Source: Lactuca virosa (Eukaryota > Streptophyta > Magnoliopsida > Asterales > Asteraceae). From it: DNA of 64,000 bases. The notes under the pieces are model-generated. The model ran no database searches. It worked only from the letters and a program-made list of their open reading frames with translations, and was not told the origin of the DNA. The stretch lies in the NCBI GenBank assembly GCA_928212115.1, contig CAKMRJ010005634.1, forward strand, positions 118,711,166-118,775,165. The letters run 5' to 3'. This document shows, piece by piece, positions 1 through 12,291 of the stretch; the first letter of the stretch is position 1, and the number at the start of each line of letters is the position of its first letter. Both the position numbers and the translations under genes were made by a program.

Positions 1-190
1 AAAACCGATAGAAAAATACACATCTAAACACGTTTTCTAATTTTCTAAAACTGAAAATGAAAAATGAATAAGTTTTAACTAAACGCGTTTTCTAAATTTT
101 CCAATGAAAACCGAAAACGGAAAACGAAAACTGAAAAGGGAAAACGAAAAACAGATTATGAAAACTGTTTTTCCGTAACTAAACGTAACC
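1..190. mobile_element. right end of a small DNA transposon (MITE-like)
   Basis: Purine-rich, low-complexity sequence with repeated ACGTTTTC/GAAAACG-type words, ending in ACGTAACC. The Copia sequence that follows (AAGTGTCATAAGG) is continuous in a related element at about 34113-34135 (reverse strand), so the first 190 bases look like an insertion. The next bases are TAA, which would fit a PIF/Harbinger target duplication, but the left end is outside the window, so this is weak. Confidence 0.35.
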
Positions 191-2396
191 TAAGTGTCAT
201 AAGGTTTCTCTCCTTCATGAAAATGATTGTGAGGAAACGCTTTTCACTAAGAGAGATTTTAAGGAGATAGCGATTATGTAAATTGCATTCTCGAATTCGA
301 TTATGATTACGACATCCCTCTTCATAGTTCGAATTGTGAGATTTGGGAATTAGTCTGAACATTTGGGACTTAGTAATACAAGTACTGAATTAGTTTAGAC
401 ACACATGTGAGCTGTCTAAGGAAAGGTGTATGAGTTTGAGAAGCTTAGATAAAGGCTTATCGAAGCACATCGTACTGGAAATATGAACTTTGGAAGTCAA
501 TAAGTATTGTCCAATACTGTTTTCTGATACGTGTCAAAGCTAGTGGGAGCATAAATGTTATGCTGGAATGGATATAATCATCATGTTAGTGGGAGCATGA
601 TTATTATTTTAAGTGTTGCAAGTTGGCAATATTAATTATAGAAAAACAAAAGTTTCACTTTGCAAAGTTGCAGGGGTTGAAAAGTTGTTTTTGCTATAAT
701 TAAGGGAGAGAATGTTATACTTCGTTTCCAATCTAAAAGCTTAGATCGAGAAATTTTAATTGAATTTAGTCAAGGATATATTTATTAATTGCATTCTCAA
801 AGTTCGATTATGATTACGACATCCCTCTTCATAATTCGAATTTTGAGAACACGACAAATAGAAATATTATGGCAATATTATAGCAAGAAGCTAGTAAAGT
901 ATCATGCTTTTCATTATGAATCGTGTCCCGTACGCTTCGGGTATAGGATCGATTGCATATGCTATAATATTTAACCGTTCTAAAATTTTCCAAATGCCTA
1001 GGGCATTAAGAGGGAAAAGGGACTAGAACCGGTTCGACTAAAATAAATTGAACAACTGTCAACGACAATCTAAGGTTCGCTAAGGATTGGTCGCTTGTGA
1101 GCAGTTGGAAGTATATTAATGAATGGACCATATCGACATTATTATGAATAGATAAGACTCTATTCACAATGAGTTGTTATATGGAAAATATGGAAATGTT
1201 TCTATATTGGGAGTTGGACGTTAAGAATTTATGTCTAGATTAGAAACTTCTATGCAAGAAGGATGTTCAAAGGAATGTACTTTGAATGTGAGACTTCATG
1301 ACTATGGAATTGTCTTGTAACAATATCCAATAGAGCACTTTGTAATTTCATTGGCAAAGTCTTGGTGACTTTGGCGCTGTGATATTACGAAAGGACCGTT
1401 GCATAAAATGTTAGAATCTAACATATTCTAGTAGTGGCGAGAATTTTGTATTCTTACACTAATGATTAGGAATTGTGAAATGAGCATCATTGGAAATGTG
1501 TTCAATTGATCTATTTCACAAAGTAAGGACCATAGGTAAACATAGTGTGCATGCTAAGAGCATGGGACACTTGTTGTTATAATTCAAGTAATAAGTTGAT
1601 TACCCGAAACAACAAATAATGAGTAATCAATATGGTGATTAAATAAAAGTGTTTTATTTATACTCAAAAGTTTGAGGCCATATAGGATTAGTATTATTCT
1701 TGTGTTTCACTTTGCATGTTTTGACTTCCTGAATAATAAGATTATTCAAACCCTCCACAGTCGCTCATACTTTGGAAGTAGGTATGAAAGAAGACTGTCA
1801 TGAATCCGTCTGTAGATTGACTAAAGCGTTTAGACATAGCACAAGTTTGCTGCAGAGTTCATGAGTGCTGTTATAAGATTAGAGTATTGGATTAAACCCA
1901 CACTCACTTGGATTGCTTCATGGATTTTATCACGAGTGACTGGTGAGACGATAATATCTTATATTCTTGAAACCGAGATGTGTGAGTTGTACTCTGCAAG
2001 TTGGTTGCACATTGATAATATGTAAACGCACCAGTAACTTGGTGTTATAAAACATATTGTTGTGTGTGATTTGATGAGTAGGTACAAGCGAGCATTCAAG
2101 TCGAAGTTTATCCGTTCCTTTTACCCAATGTGGGATAAAAGCGATGTATGTGGGCCCCTCGATGATTTAGTGATGACACCCTAAGCGCTTGGCTAAGCCG
2201 GGACTAAGTTGATGTGTTCAATTGTAGTCTGTTACCAGTCGTCATAAATCGGAAATCGGGAAACAACACGTGAATGGAGGAATATATGATCCCTTATCTA
2301 AAGGACAGGTTACTGATAATATCAGAGTTCGACAGTGTCTTTGAGAGCCACGATTGCTAATCAGATAATACTTGCATTTATAGTTACTAGACTTAT

Positions 2397-2409
2397 CCAA
2401 GTGGGAGAC
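2397..2409 (+). other. polypurine tract of C0
   Basis: CCAAGTGGGAGAC lies directly before the TGTTGG start of the 3' LTR. The same 13 bases, reverse complemented, precede the 3' LTR of C2 (31857-31869). The tract primes plus-strand synthesis in LTR retrotransposons. Confidence 0.8.
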
Positions 2410-3196
2410 TGTTGGATGAGTGTCTACGCCCGTAACTATATTTGGTAAGTATTTGACCTGGTTGTGCATGGTCCTTTTGGGTTGCCTTCACCAAAGCAAC
2501 TTGATAGGATGATTTATGGAGAAAGAGGATTAATTATGATTTATTAATATATTATATGAATAATATATTAAAGGAGAAATCATATTGTTTAATTAATATA
2601 TAGTCCAGAATTAATTAGATTAGTTTTGTGACTAAAAGACATTATTAAACTTAGGGGACTGGAATTGTAATTATAAGATAATTGCAATTGGGCTATGGAT
2701 CACCTTGGAACATAGGTTGGACGAATTCTATGGGAAGCCCATAAGGAATTCGTCCAAGGGGTGTTCTAAAGGAGTCCATGGGCTGCTTGGAGCCTAAGCA
2801 GTCAAATTAGGGTTTCCTTGTTTGATAACCCTAATAGCCTCACTATATAAAGACCCATATGCCCCCAAAAACGTGGCTAACTCTTTTGGAAGAACCCTAG
2901 GACGTTTTTGGTGCTCCTCATCCTTCTCATAAGTCATCCTCTTGCTCTTGGTGTTTGTAAACCATTAGAGGAGTGACATTTGTGACTCTAAGCTCCAAGG
3001 AAACGAGATTCAAGCCATTCTATAAGAGGTATTCATCTAGATCTGTTCTTACATGTTAATTTCGATATACATATGCTAGATCTAGGGTTTATGAGCTTTG
3101 GATGATTATTGCATGTTCATTAGACAAACTAGATCCAAAGCTTTAGGGTTTGCATGTACACCATATGAATGATGTAGTGCTCAAAACCCATCAACA
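2410..3196 (+). repeat. 3' LTR of C0 (787 bp)
   Basis: Starts TGTTGGATGAG and ends CCATCAACA, the usual TG...CA ends. A TATA box (TATATAAA, 2844-2851) lies in the middle, as expected for a U3 promoter. The first 120 bases align with the starts of the C1 and C2 LTRs (for example the shared CATGGTCCTTTTGGGTTGCC block), so C0, C1 and C2 form one related group. The partner LTR is outside the window, so no age estimate is possible. Confidence 0.85.
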
Positions 3197-3399
3197 AGAT
3201 CCATCTTTAAGGGCCTTTCTGGATTTCTTGGGCCTAATGACATCATTTCCATGAAGTACATACCTCTTAGATCATACAATGTGAATCTTTTTAGCCTTTC
3301 TTTCCTTCAATGCTTGGCATATGTTTGAAACCGGTTCTACCGTTCTGAAGGTATATCTACATAACTTGAAGGAACATCTTATATGCTTTTAAGTTTTCC
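3197..3399. other. unassigned sequence after C0
   Basis: No convincing ORF or repeat boundary. The reverse strand may hold more of the Copia gag relic that follows, but it is too degraded to call. Confidence 0.3.
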
Positions 3400-3640
3400 A
3401 AGACTTTATGGAAGTCAAGAATAACTATTCTCAATATGATGTCAGATACATTCAACATCACAATGATGCTTCCACCAGGCATCATGTTCAAATTTATTTC
3501 TTATAGTAGGTTGTTCAGGAATATGGCCTTTAATAAAATATATTTTCTGATCCTTTTCGAGAATATCCTCAAGGTACGAAAACCATTCATTGAAATTATA
3601 TTATTCAAATGTTAATATCTCTTGTAGATCAGCAAGAGAA
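3400..3640 (-). pseudogene. Copia gag relic
   Basis: Read on the minus strand, this stretch gives a gag-like segment containing WFSYLEDILEKDQKIYFI and later DAWWKHHCDVECI. That spacing resembles the N-terminal part of plant Copia Gag (UBN2 family), where a W-F...YV(I/L)E...P pattern is followed by W-x-K-H-x-D-x-V-x-C. In-frame stops break it, and no zinc knuckle is visible. The flanking AT-rich sequence (3640-3900) resembles the long 5' leader of C2, so this is probably the start of an old minus-strand Copia copy. Family-level call only. Confidence 0.45.
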
Positions 3641-4215
3641 AAATAATGCATGATAATGATTTTGGATTTTGTTTTCATCTACAAAATTTAACATAATTCA
3701 TTTAGTATTTTCAATATTTAAATCTTCAATAATTAATACCCTTTAAGTTTCTAAAACATTAATTATCAAAAAAATCCAAAGTGTAGGATCTAAGTTACAA
3801 AACAAATAAATTGTTAGGTATCCCTTTTCCCACTCATTAAATTTAACAATGTAGATATCAATTATAAATTATATTCTAATATATAATTCTCAGTGTTATG
3901 GGATCGCTAATAACTTATGTTAATATACATGGTTGATCCCATGTATGCATCAAATCTTTATTGCTTATGTGACCTTTTTCATAACAGATTTCCGACCAAA
4001 TATCCAGTTTGAGGAACATGTGTAATTGACATATAACTTGGTTATAGAAATCACGAATACACCTTAGCCATCAAAAGATAACACCAGTGGTCAGGTGACC
4101 TTTTCCTCATAATCTTATATAAGTGTGGTACGGTGCTTTCGAAGTGGACGATATAAACTTGCTTTATATAAAGGGCTCTTTGTATGTATTATAACGCTAG
4201 TTTAAAAACATATGA
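3641..4215. other. AT-rich sequence, no gene seen
   Basis: No ORF of note. Composition and word use resemble the noncoding leaders of the Copia copies in the window; nothing else is supported. Confidence 0.3.
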
Positions 4216-4688
4216 TGTAACACCTGTTTTTCATAATAGGTATTATTTCGAGAGATGTAAACTGATATGAGACGAGTAGATAAAATAAAGCGTGGTGGTG
4301 CTTTAAACTGAGAAATGCTATTTAGAAAAATAAAATTGAGGAGTGTTGTGGATCTTACAGAGACGATTGCATGAATATAAAGATCATCGAAAACGGAGTT
4401 CGTATGAGCAAGTTATGGTCGTTTGAAGTTAGGATGAAAGTGCATTGCTATTTTAAGAAAGTCAACAAAAGTCAAAGTCAATGGTCACATTGTGGCTACT
4501 GCGGCTTGGAATAGTGTCCACCACAGAGTGAAAATTGATGAGTCACTGGGACACGTGTCAATCGTGGAATGACACGTGGAAAAAGGCTACGATACGTGGC
4601 AACGTTGGAGACCGATTGATTGCCCCGGTGTGACCGCTTCACCACCACGGCGTGATGGTGCTATAGTCGATGGGAAATTAAGGTTACA
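4216..4688 (+). repeat. Gypsy LTR fragment
   Basis: Begins TGTAACACC and ends GGTTACA. Internal phrases such as AAACGGAGTTCGTATGAGC have counterparts in the G5 LTR (near 26287-26305), suggesting the same type of Gypsy LTR. No TATA box, no primer-binding site and no matching target duplication are visible (TATGA before, ACTAC after). It is probably a truncated or internally deleted solo LTR. Confidence 0.45.
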
Positions 4689-4709
4689 ACTACAATTCGT
4701 TAAGCGGAA

Positions 4710-5518
4710 AAATTATCAAACAATTCAATTGATTAGGGAACATGCAACCTAGTTTGATCTATATCTTTCGCATATTAGCAACATACTATGAACACTAACC
4801 TACAAAACTTTCCTATGAACAAACTAATTCATAAGACAAGAAAACTAACCTTTAGATTGTTATTGTAAACAATCTTGTATCCTTTCTTCTTCAAAAACCT
4901 TTGGCAGCTAGCACCACAAGTGTAGTGTCTGTAATGGTTCACACCCAAGACTAGCAACTAAGGATTATGGAGAGGGAGGAGGAGAATTTCGGCTAGATCT
5001 CTTCTAGGGTTAGGAGTGCCGAATTTGTGAAGAGTAAGGCCCTTTATATAGGTGAGATAGCTTGGTGTCAAAGCTAGGGTTTAAGGAGGAAACCCTAATC
5101 CTTTTGCTTAGTGACCAAGCAGCCAATTCCCTTCCATCTAAGGGATTGGACGAAATCTTCTTGGGCTTGCCCAAGTGAGTTTCGTCACACCTCATCCAAT
5201 GAGGTCCATGGGCTCTTTCTTCCAATAAATAACCAAACAAACCCTGCACTTTTAATTAATCCATCTATCCCAAAATTAATTCCAATTAATTCCTGATTAA
5301 TTATTAATTAAATATCATAATTTCTAATTAATATAAGTATTCTCATAATATATTAACAAATTATTTATTCTAATATATTAATCAAATAATAAATCATTCT
5401 CTCTCTCTAAAATAATCCTGTCCAATTGCTAGCTTTGAGGGCAACCCAAAAGGACTATGCTACCATGAATTCAAGTTTATACCAATTATAGTTATGGGCT
5501 TAGAAACTTAATAACCAA
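4710..5518 (-). repeat. 3' LTR of C1 (boundaries approximate)
   Basis: Homologous, base block by base block, to the C2 LTR: the stretch around CACCACAAGTGTAGT (4912-4926) and the GAGGGCAACCCAAAAGGAC block near 5437 both recur there. The expected CCAACA end is degraded, and no polypurine tract survives beside it, so the ends are set by alignment to C2 rather than by TG/CA. Confidence 0.65.
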
Positions 5519-5560
5519 AAGTCAATTACATTTACTTTGTTACAAGTTTCAAATAACTAT

Positions 5561-6258
5561 CTAACTACTAAAACTAATATCATCCTTCAGACCAATGCTC
5601 CTAGCATGTTGAACGTGCTTTACCCTTCTCAGACCCTTTGTGAGGGGATCTGCAAGATTCTCTTCTGATGATACCCTCTTTACAACGAGGTGACCTTCTT
5701 CTACTCTATGTATAATGAAATGGTATTTTCTGTCAATATGTCTTGATCTTCCATGATTTCTGGTTCCTTAGTCAAGGCAATCGCTCCTTTATTATCATAG
5801 AAAATTTCCATTGGCTCCTTGATGGCTGGAACAACTCCAAGGTCTCCAATGAAGTTTTTCAACCAAATCACCTTCTTTGATGCTTCGCTCGCTGCTATGT
5901 ACTCTGATTCACAGGTAGAATCAGCCACCGTCTCCTATTTGGAACGTTTCCAGGTTACCGCTCCTCCATTCAGGGTAAACACCCAGCCATATTGAGAACG
6001 AAAGTTGTCTCTGTCTGTTTGAAAGTTGGCGTCACTATACCCAGTTACTCTCAAAGTATCATTGCCACCAAGCACAAGGACCCAGTCCTTAGTTCTTTGT
6101 AGATACTTGGGAATATTCTTAACTGCTATCCAGTGAGCTCTACCCGAATTTCCCTGATAACGACTGACCATGCTCAAAGAAAAAGCCACATCAGGGCAAG
6201 TACATGTCATAACATACATGATAGATCCAATGATAGAAGCATATAGAACTCTACTCAT
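5561..6258 (-). pseudogene. C1 pol, RNase H and C-terminus
   Basis: The first half reads as the end of Copia RT and the start of RNase H (YVMTCTCPDVAFSLSMVSRY, then a GYSDAN motif). After a stop the frame continues with MADSTCESEYIAASEASKK, the conserved Copia RNase H stretch, and a DNKGAI block. A further frameshift near 5765 separates this from the usual C-terminal ending ADPLTKGL...VQHARSIGL, readable at about 5660-5585, with the stop at 5561-5563. This enzyme would degrade the RNA strand during reverse transcription. With a stop and a frameshift it is not functional. Confidence 0.8.
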
Positions 6259-6378
6259 TTATGCTAACTCTTCATCAGCTCTCGGGCTTTGAGTCTTACT
6301 CAGTTTGATATTACTTTGTATAGGCAGTTCTCTTTTCTTGGAATTTTCCATGCTAAAATGTTTTAGTACATTTTCCAA

Positions 6379-7224
6379 TTATGTACTTTGACTAAGTTCA
6401 ATTAGACTTTTACTCCTGTCTCTCAAAATCCTTATCCCTAGAATATAAGCAGCCTCTCCCAGATGCTTCATAGTGAAATACTTTCCAAGCCAAGACTTAG
6501 CCTCTTGCAAAGTTGGAATGTTGTTTCCTATAAGAAGTATGTCCTCAACATACAATACCAGGAAGGTTACTATAGTCCAACTAGCTTTGACATATACACA
6601 AAATTCATCTTCACTTCTCGAGAATCCAAACTCCGTGACCTTCTCGTCAAAGCAAAGATTCCATCTTCGAGAATCTTGTTTCAATCCATAGATTGATTTC
6701 TTAAGCTTAAACACTCTATTTGGATACTTTACATCCACAAAACCCTTTGGATGACTCATGTAAACATCTTCAGCCAACTTTCCATTAAGGAAAGCGGTTT
6801 TGACATCCATCTGCCAAATTTCACAGTCATGAAATGCAGATATGGCGAGCATTATCCTAATAGATTTAATCCTGGCTACTGATGAGAAGGTCTCATCATA
6901 GTCAACCCCTGGGGTTTGAGTAAAGACCATCACAACTAGTCGATCCTTGAAAGTGTGTACATTTCCATCCATGTTTGTCTTCTTCTTGAAGATCCATTTG
7001 CACCCAACTGTCTTACGACCTGGTACATTATCAACCAAGTTTAAAACTTGATTGTCATACATGGACTTGATCTCGCTGTCCATTGCCTCTTTCAATTTAG
7101 CAGCCTCTGGGCCCGCCATTGCTTCCTTGTAGTTAGAAGATTCATCCAAGTTTACCAGTGTACTATCACTGATAAACGTATCACCATTTGTAGTAATATG
7201 GAAACCATAGAACTCAGGTGGCAT
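6379..7224 (-). pseudogene. C1 pol, reverse transcriptase domain
   Basis: A 281-codon open stretch covers most of the Copia RT (RVT_2). GCKWIFKKKTNMDGN, FSSVARIKSIRIMLAISA, QMDVKTAFLNG and LKKSIYGLKQ follow in the canonical order. The catalytic box, normally YVDD in Copia, reads YVED here (LYVEDILLIGN), so one of the two active-site aspartates is replaced by glutamate. The open frame stops at 6379, before RNase H, which restarts at 6258. The upstream connection to integrase is broken by stops. Confidence 0.85.
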
Positions 7225-7385
7225 TCTAACTCTATTGGAATGCCTAAGAGGTAATGACTCGTCAACTGGTTCAACTGGAATTTGTTCCTAAGGTTGAACC
7301 CTAGCATCTTCGGAGGTTCCTTCATCGTTTGATTCCTAAATTTCTTCAAGATCAATTGTACTCCTACTGTCTTCTTTGCATATGA

Positions 7386-7405
7386 GCTCTCTCTCTCTCT
7401 CTCTC
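7386..7405. repeat. short (CT)n tract
   Basis: About ten CT repeats between the integrase and RT remnants of C1. Confidence 0.7.
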
Positions 7406-7607
7406 TTGAAAGACTCCATTTCGTGCTATAAAGACCACGTTCTTACTAGGTCTGTAGAAAAATATCAAAAGTACTTCTGTGGATAGCTGATGATAATACA
7501 TCTCTCACTTCGAGGTTCAAGCTTGTCGTGAGTCTCTTGTCTAACGAAAGCTTCACAACCCCAAACCTTGATATTTGCTAACGAGGGAACCTTTTTAGTT
7601 GGGACAA

Positions 7608-8226
7608 GATTAAGAATGTGGGGGACAGTCTCTAAGGCATACCCCCAGAATGAAATTGGAAGAGAAGCTCGACTCATCATGGAACAAACCATGTCCAACA
7701 AGGTTCGGTTGCACCCCTTAGCCACACCATTAAGTTGTGGTGTCCTAGGAGGTGTCAATTGTGAAACTATTCCACATTCCTTGAGGTAGTCATGGAACTC
7801 GATACTAAGATACTCACCAACTCTATTGGATCTAAGCATCTTTATCTTCCTGTCCAATTGATTCTCAACTTCTTGTTTAAACTCCTTGAACTTTTCAAAA
7901 GTTTCTGACTTATGCTTGACTGAGTAGATATAACCATATCTGCTATAATCATCAGTAAAAGTCACATAGAATCAATTAGCATCCCTTGTGGTAGATTTGA
8001 AGGGCCCACACACATCTGTGTGTATGAGATCCAAGAATCATTCACCTCTTTCACAAGAACCAGTAAAAGGTGATTTTATCATCTTACCCAATGGACAAGA
8101 TTCGCATATATCATCTGACCTTAAGTCAAATGATTCCAACACTCCATCCTTTTGGAGTTGGGTGATGCATTTTTGTTAACGTGTCCAAGACGACAATGCC
8201 ACAAGAATGTTTTGTCTATACCATTA
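7608..8226. repeat. tandem duplication in C1 integrase, copy 1
   Basis: Starts at AGATTAAGAATGTGGGGG and runs to the CCATTAG junction. It is about 98% identical by eye to copy 2 at 8227-8845 (roughly 14 substitutions and one T indel). AGAT occurs at each breakpoint, which suggests a microhomology-mediated or unequal-exchange origin. Confidence 0.9.
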
Positions 8227-8845
8227 GATTAAGAATGTGGGGGACAGTCTCTAAGGCATACCCCCAGAATGAAATTGGAAGAGAAGCTCGACTCATCATG
8301 GAACAAACCATGTCCAACAAGGTTCGGTTGCATCCCTTAGCCACACCATTAAGTTTTGGTGTCCTAGGAGGTTTCAATTGTGAAACTATTCCACATTCCT
8401 TGAGGTAGTCATGGAACTCGATACTAAGATACTCACCACCTCTATTGGATCTAAGCATCTTTATCTTCCTGTCCAATTGATTCTCAACTTCTTGTTTAAA
8501 CTCCTTGAACTTTTCAAAAGTTTCTGACTTATGCTTGACTAAGTAGATATAACCATATCTGCTATAATCATCAGTAAAAGTCACATAGAATCGATTAGCA
8601 TCCCTTGTGGTAGATCTGAAGGGCCCACACACATCTGTGTGTATGAGATCCAAGAATCATTCACTTCTTTCACAAGAACCAGTGAAAGATGATTTTATCA
8701 TCTTACCCAATGGACAAGATTCGCATGTATCATCTGACCTTAAGTCAAATGATTCCAACACTCCATCCTTTTGGAGTTGGGTGATGCATTTTGTTAACGT
8801 GTCCAAGACGACAATGCCACAAGCATGTTTTGTCTATACCATTAG
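8227..8845. repeat. tandem duplication in C1 integrase, copy 2
   Basis: Second unit of the duplication, 618-619 bp. After it the sequence runs on into the unique upstream part of pol (GAG-pre-integrase). Confidence 0.9.
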
Positions 8846-8880
8846 ATGAATCAATTTGAAAAACACTATTACCTAAATTG

Positions 8881-9762
8881 ACTACAATCATCACAGTTTC
8901 ATACACACCATCACAAGGTAAAGCTTCAAGATAAAAAACACCATTTTTATAAGCAGAAATAGAACCATTCTCATCATTAAAAGGATATCTAAAACCTTTT
9001 TAAACAATGCATGAAAAGAAATTATGTTTCGTGTCATTTCTAACGAGTAGCAACAGTTTATTAAATCTAATCCTAACCCACTACTAAGCACTAAGCCATA
9101 AAATCCAATCTTGGTGACAGGTGAAGATCACCTATTTCCCATGATTAAGTACATCCTTCCATGCTCTACATCCTCACTTCTTTTTAGCCCCAGCAAATCA
9201 GAACAAATGTGAAATCCACATCCTGTATCAAGGACCTAAGAACGAGAATATGATGAGTTATTAGATAAGAGAGTGTAAATACCTACTGAGGTTGGCTTTA
9301 CCTAGCTATACTTGATATCTTGCAAGTACTTTGGTCAGCTTCGTTTCCAATACCCCTTGTCATTACAATAGAAACAAGTGGCCTCTTTAGGTTCAGAGAC
9401 AAGGGGGAGCATCAAAACTGGATTTTCCTTTGGGTCCTGTGCTTGACGACCCAACTTAGGACTTTCCCTTCCAATTTTGCTTGGGATGACCTTTCCTCTT
9501 TTTCCCTTCTCTTGACCAATGGCCAGAATAGGAGCGCTAGCGGGAGTGGAGGCAACACCTTTTCCCTTCATCCCTGCTTCAGCTATTCATAGGAGGTTGT
9601 GTAATTGAAACAAAGTAGTTTCATTGTTGTTCAAATGATAGGTCAATATGAGCTGATCATAACAACTTGGAAAGGAGTTCAACACTATGTCGATTGCCAA
9701 TTCTTCATCGAAATTCACATTCAGCTTAACAAGCCTGTCTACATATCGTTGCATTCTCTGAA
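8881..9762 (-). pseudogene. C1 gag C-terminal part and protease
   Basis: From 9762 downward the minus strand resumes gag exactly where 21688 leaves it: HIQRMQRYVDRLVKLNVN, then IVLNSFPSCYDQLILTYHL, both typical of UBN2-type Copia Gag. The zinc knuckle follows as CFYCNDKGYWKRS with a stop in place of the last Cys. The retropepsin site DTGCGFHIC lies at about 9232-9206, just after a TAG where Trp is usual. The split from the gag N-terminus is due to G4, whose duplicated target TGTGG lies at 9763-9767. Confidence 0.8.
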
Positions 9763-9767
9763 TGTGG
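9763..9767. repeat. target-site duplication of G4 (left)
   Basis: TGTGG, identical to 21683-21687 on the other side of G4. Confidence 0.9.
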
Positions 9768-12291
9768 TGTGACAACCGTCAAATTCAAGTCAAAGTCAAC
9801 AAGTCAAACGGGCCAACTTAACTAATACTTGTATGTGAAAAGTTATTCTATAAAAATGTGTATTGGTATGCCAAGAATTCAAGTGTTTCGGATATTCTAT
9901 GTGTTTAGCAATGTAAAACCCTAAAAAGGGAGTTAAATGCATCAAAACACGACTTAGGACCTTTCGGGGACTTAAAACAATCATAAACGAAGCATAACGG
10001 GGTTCACGAACCTTGCATTATGAGGTTATACAATAATAATGGCTAAAATTAAATCCCCCCAAAATCTCTCCCAAATCTCTCTCAAAATCTCTCTCAACTT
10101 TTTATAGTCATCCGGGTCATCCGGGTCATCCCGGTCCCTTCTCCCTTCTCTCGGTTCTCACCTCCTAAGGACCGAACCTCGCAGGTTCGCTCCTAATTCC
10201 CGGTTTTCGACTACTTTCGCCTTTTAAGCCCGTTTTTGACGGGGATTTTTCACCAAATTCATATTTTTACCATTCTAAACCCTCAAAACTCATATTTTAT
10301 TCATTTCTCAAGGGTTTATGAATAAAAGAACATTATTTTACATCAAATAAAGTATTCTACAACACAAGTGGGTCAAGTGTGTCCACTTGTAGCTATGTGT
10401 CACCTTCTCATTGGCCCAATCTTATCCACATCACACAAACCAAGGTAAACATCATTTCAACTCCAAAGTTGATCCAGAAACCTTCACTATATAAAGAAAT
10501 CCCTGGAGGTTTTCTTGGGTTACCTTGATCATTCTAAACTTCTACACATCTCAAACCACCACAAGAGCCTCTTTTTCTCTCTACTCCCCCCACTTTGTGA
10601 AAGTGTTCTTGAGCTACTACTGCACTTTTTGGTAAGTATTCCATCTAAACTCAAGTGTTATTCCACATTTTCATAACACTCTTGGATCATCGACACATAT
10701 CTTAACACAAAGAAATCGTCTTAGGATCATCCAAGCTTTCACGTGTTCATCAAGTGTTCTTGACTTGATAATCCTCGAATTCAACCTTCCACTCTCCAAG
10801 AAATCATTCAAGGTGAGTTCATGCCCCTACATTTTCTAGTTTTCTTCAGTTTTCATGGGGGGAATACAAGTTAAAACACCAAAACATATTCAAAACTTAA
10901 CTTGGCAGCTTACAACAGAAAAGTTATGACCTGTTCACGAACTGTTTTACCCAACTGAAACTTAATATTTTCCAAAACTGTTTAATATGCAAATATTTCA
11001 GGTATATACCTTTAAAATTACTACTTGCACATCTTTATACGATTTTTCTACAATTTATGGTGATTTTTACAAAACTGCCTATCATTGCAGCAACAAAATC
11101 GGACCAGGTTGTGAAGATGAACATTTTCACACTGGTTTGAGACCACCAAAAATTATATGAAAATTTATGAACACAGTAGACTCTTTTTCCAAACTATCTG
11201 ACTTAACGGATTCAGTTTTTGACTTACGATGATTTTTCCATAAATACTCTAAAACAGTGACAGTTAAGGTTAAAACTGTCAAAACAAGCTTTAAGAGTTA
11301 TTCACACCTTGTAACATGCTGAGCAAGGTGTGTACGATTTACACTTAGTATTTTCAATGTCAATTTATTGAAATACAAAGACATGCACAACAAGGTTTCA
11401 TTCAAACATACAAAAACTATAATAGGTATAGTTTGAGCACTTCATTTAACAAAGAAAAAACAGTAACACAATCGATTTACAAAACAAGTATTTCATTACA
11501 CACTACGTGAACTTGTTAATGAATAAATTTGTGAGACATTCTCCTTCGGCGTACTCCTAAGTACCACAGTAAAGTCCTGTAGTTATAATCAGAATCTCCT
11601 GGAGGGAGAGCGTGATAGTTATGTATAGATCTATACTGGGTCTGACAAACCCGCACCTAAGCTGCTTACAACAGCTAGACCGGCAGGTCTGGGGTGACAA
11701 GTGTCATAGCATTCCGACGCCTGAAGAACGTCGCATACGAGGCCTTCTAGTCTTTAGTATGGTTATAACATCTCACATGGGGTATTAACAAAACATACAG
11801 TTCACAGAAATTCTAAGATTTTTCACAAAGGAGTTTTATTTAAATATAAAACCACACATAAGTATGACGATTTACTTACATATATACAGAGTCTTGGTTC
11901 AGTTAAGACTACGACAAACATTTTAGAAAATATTGGATTTTCTGGAGACAAACTTGTAACAAACTTCAAGGAACCAACATTCATTTTTCATAAAATGCTT
12001 ATGAACTCACCAGCTTTATGCTGATACTCTTTCAAAACAACTTGTATTCTCAGGTAATCAGTAATACATGTAATGACAAGATTTCTGAAGTCAAGACGCT
12101 AAGGCATAGATTCTTTTGCTATATTTTGACATCATATGTAATTTATTTGGAAACATGTACTTTTGAAACGATGTAACCTTTTAAATTATATTTATGATGG
12201 TTGTGTTTACTTTCTTCACTATGGTTATGATACTGAGCATGACATCCTCCGCCCCCGAACGTTTCCGCCGTTCTGGTTTGGGGGTGTGACA
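9768..12291 (+). repeat. 5' LTR of G4 (2524 bp)
   Basis: Starts TGTGACAACCG and ends GGGGGTGTGACA. TATA box at 10488-10495 (TATATAAA). It lacks a block of roughly 340 bp that the 3' LTR carries at about 19195-19535, and it has fewer AAGTCAAAGTCAAC repeats at its start. Otherwise the two LTRs align closely. Confidence 0.92.
10488..10495 (+). promoter_or_regulatory. TATA box in G4 5' LTR
   Basis: TATATAAA within CACTATATAAAG; the same site recurs at 19883-19890 in the 3' LTR. Transcription would start about 30 bp downstream. Confidence 0.6.

Larger units (their letters stand above)
191..3196 (+). mobile_element. Copia element C0, 3' portion (internal 3' region plus 3' LTR)
   Basis: This is the right-hand end of a Copia LTR retrotransposon; its 5' part lies left of the window. 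The interior (191-2409) has no coding match that I can see, and it is collinear in inverted orientation with 31870-34916 of element C2. Shared landmarks are CTAGGGCATTAAGAGGG near 998-1014 (reverse complement near 33325) and the ATCGGAAATCGGGAAAC region near 2248 (reverse complement near 32050). The segment therefore belongs to the same long noncoding 3' region as in C2. It ends with a polypurine tract at 2397-2409 and the LTR. Element identity is clear; lineage within Copia is not assigned. Confidence 0.8.
7465..8880 (-). pseudogene. C1 pol, integrase, with internal tandem duplication
   Basis: Two overlapping copies of the Copia integrase core are present. The upstream copy (8653-8216) begins MDLIHTDVCGPF (first catalytic Asp region), then TFTDDYSRYGYIY and a NRTLLDMVCSMM helix. 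The downstream copy (7965-7465) repeats the same segment and continues into VWGCEAFV. A GAG-pre-integrase remnant (LWHCRLGHVNKMHH) lies near 8810-8770. Because 619 bp is duplicated in tandem, the reading is integrase core, then core again, then C-terminus. Stops also break the frame, so this is a pseudogene. Confidence 0.8.

Noticed and set aside
3400..3900. Endogenous pararetrovirus fragment
   Set aside because: The readable residues fit Copia Gag better; no movement protein, coat protein or caulimovirus RT is visible.
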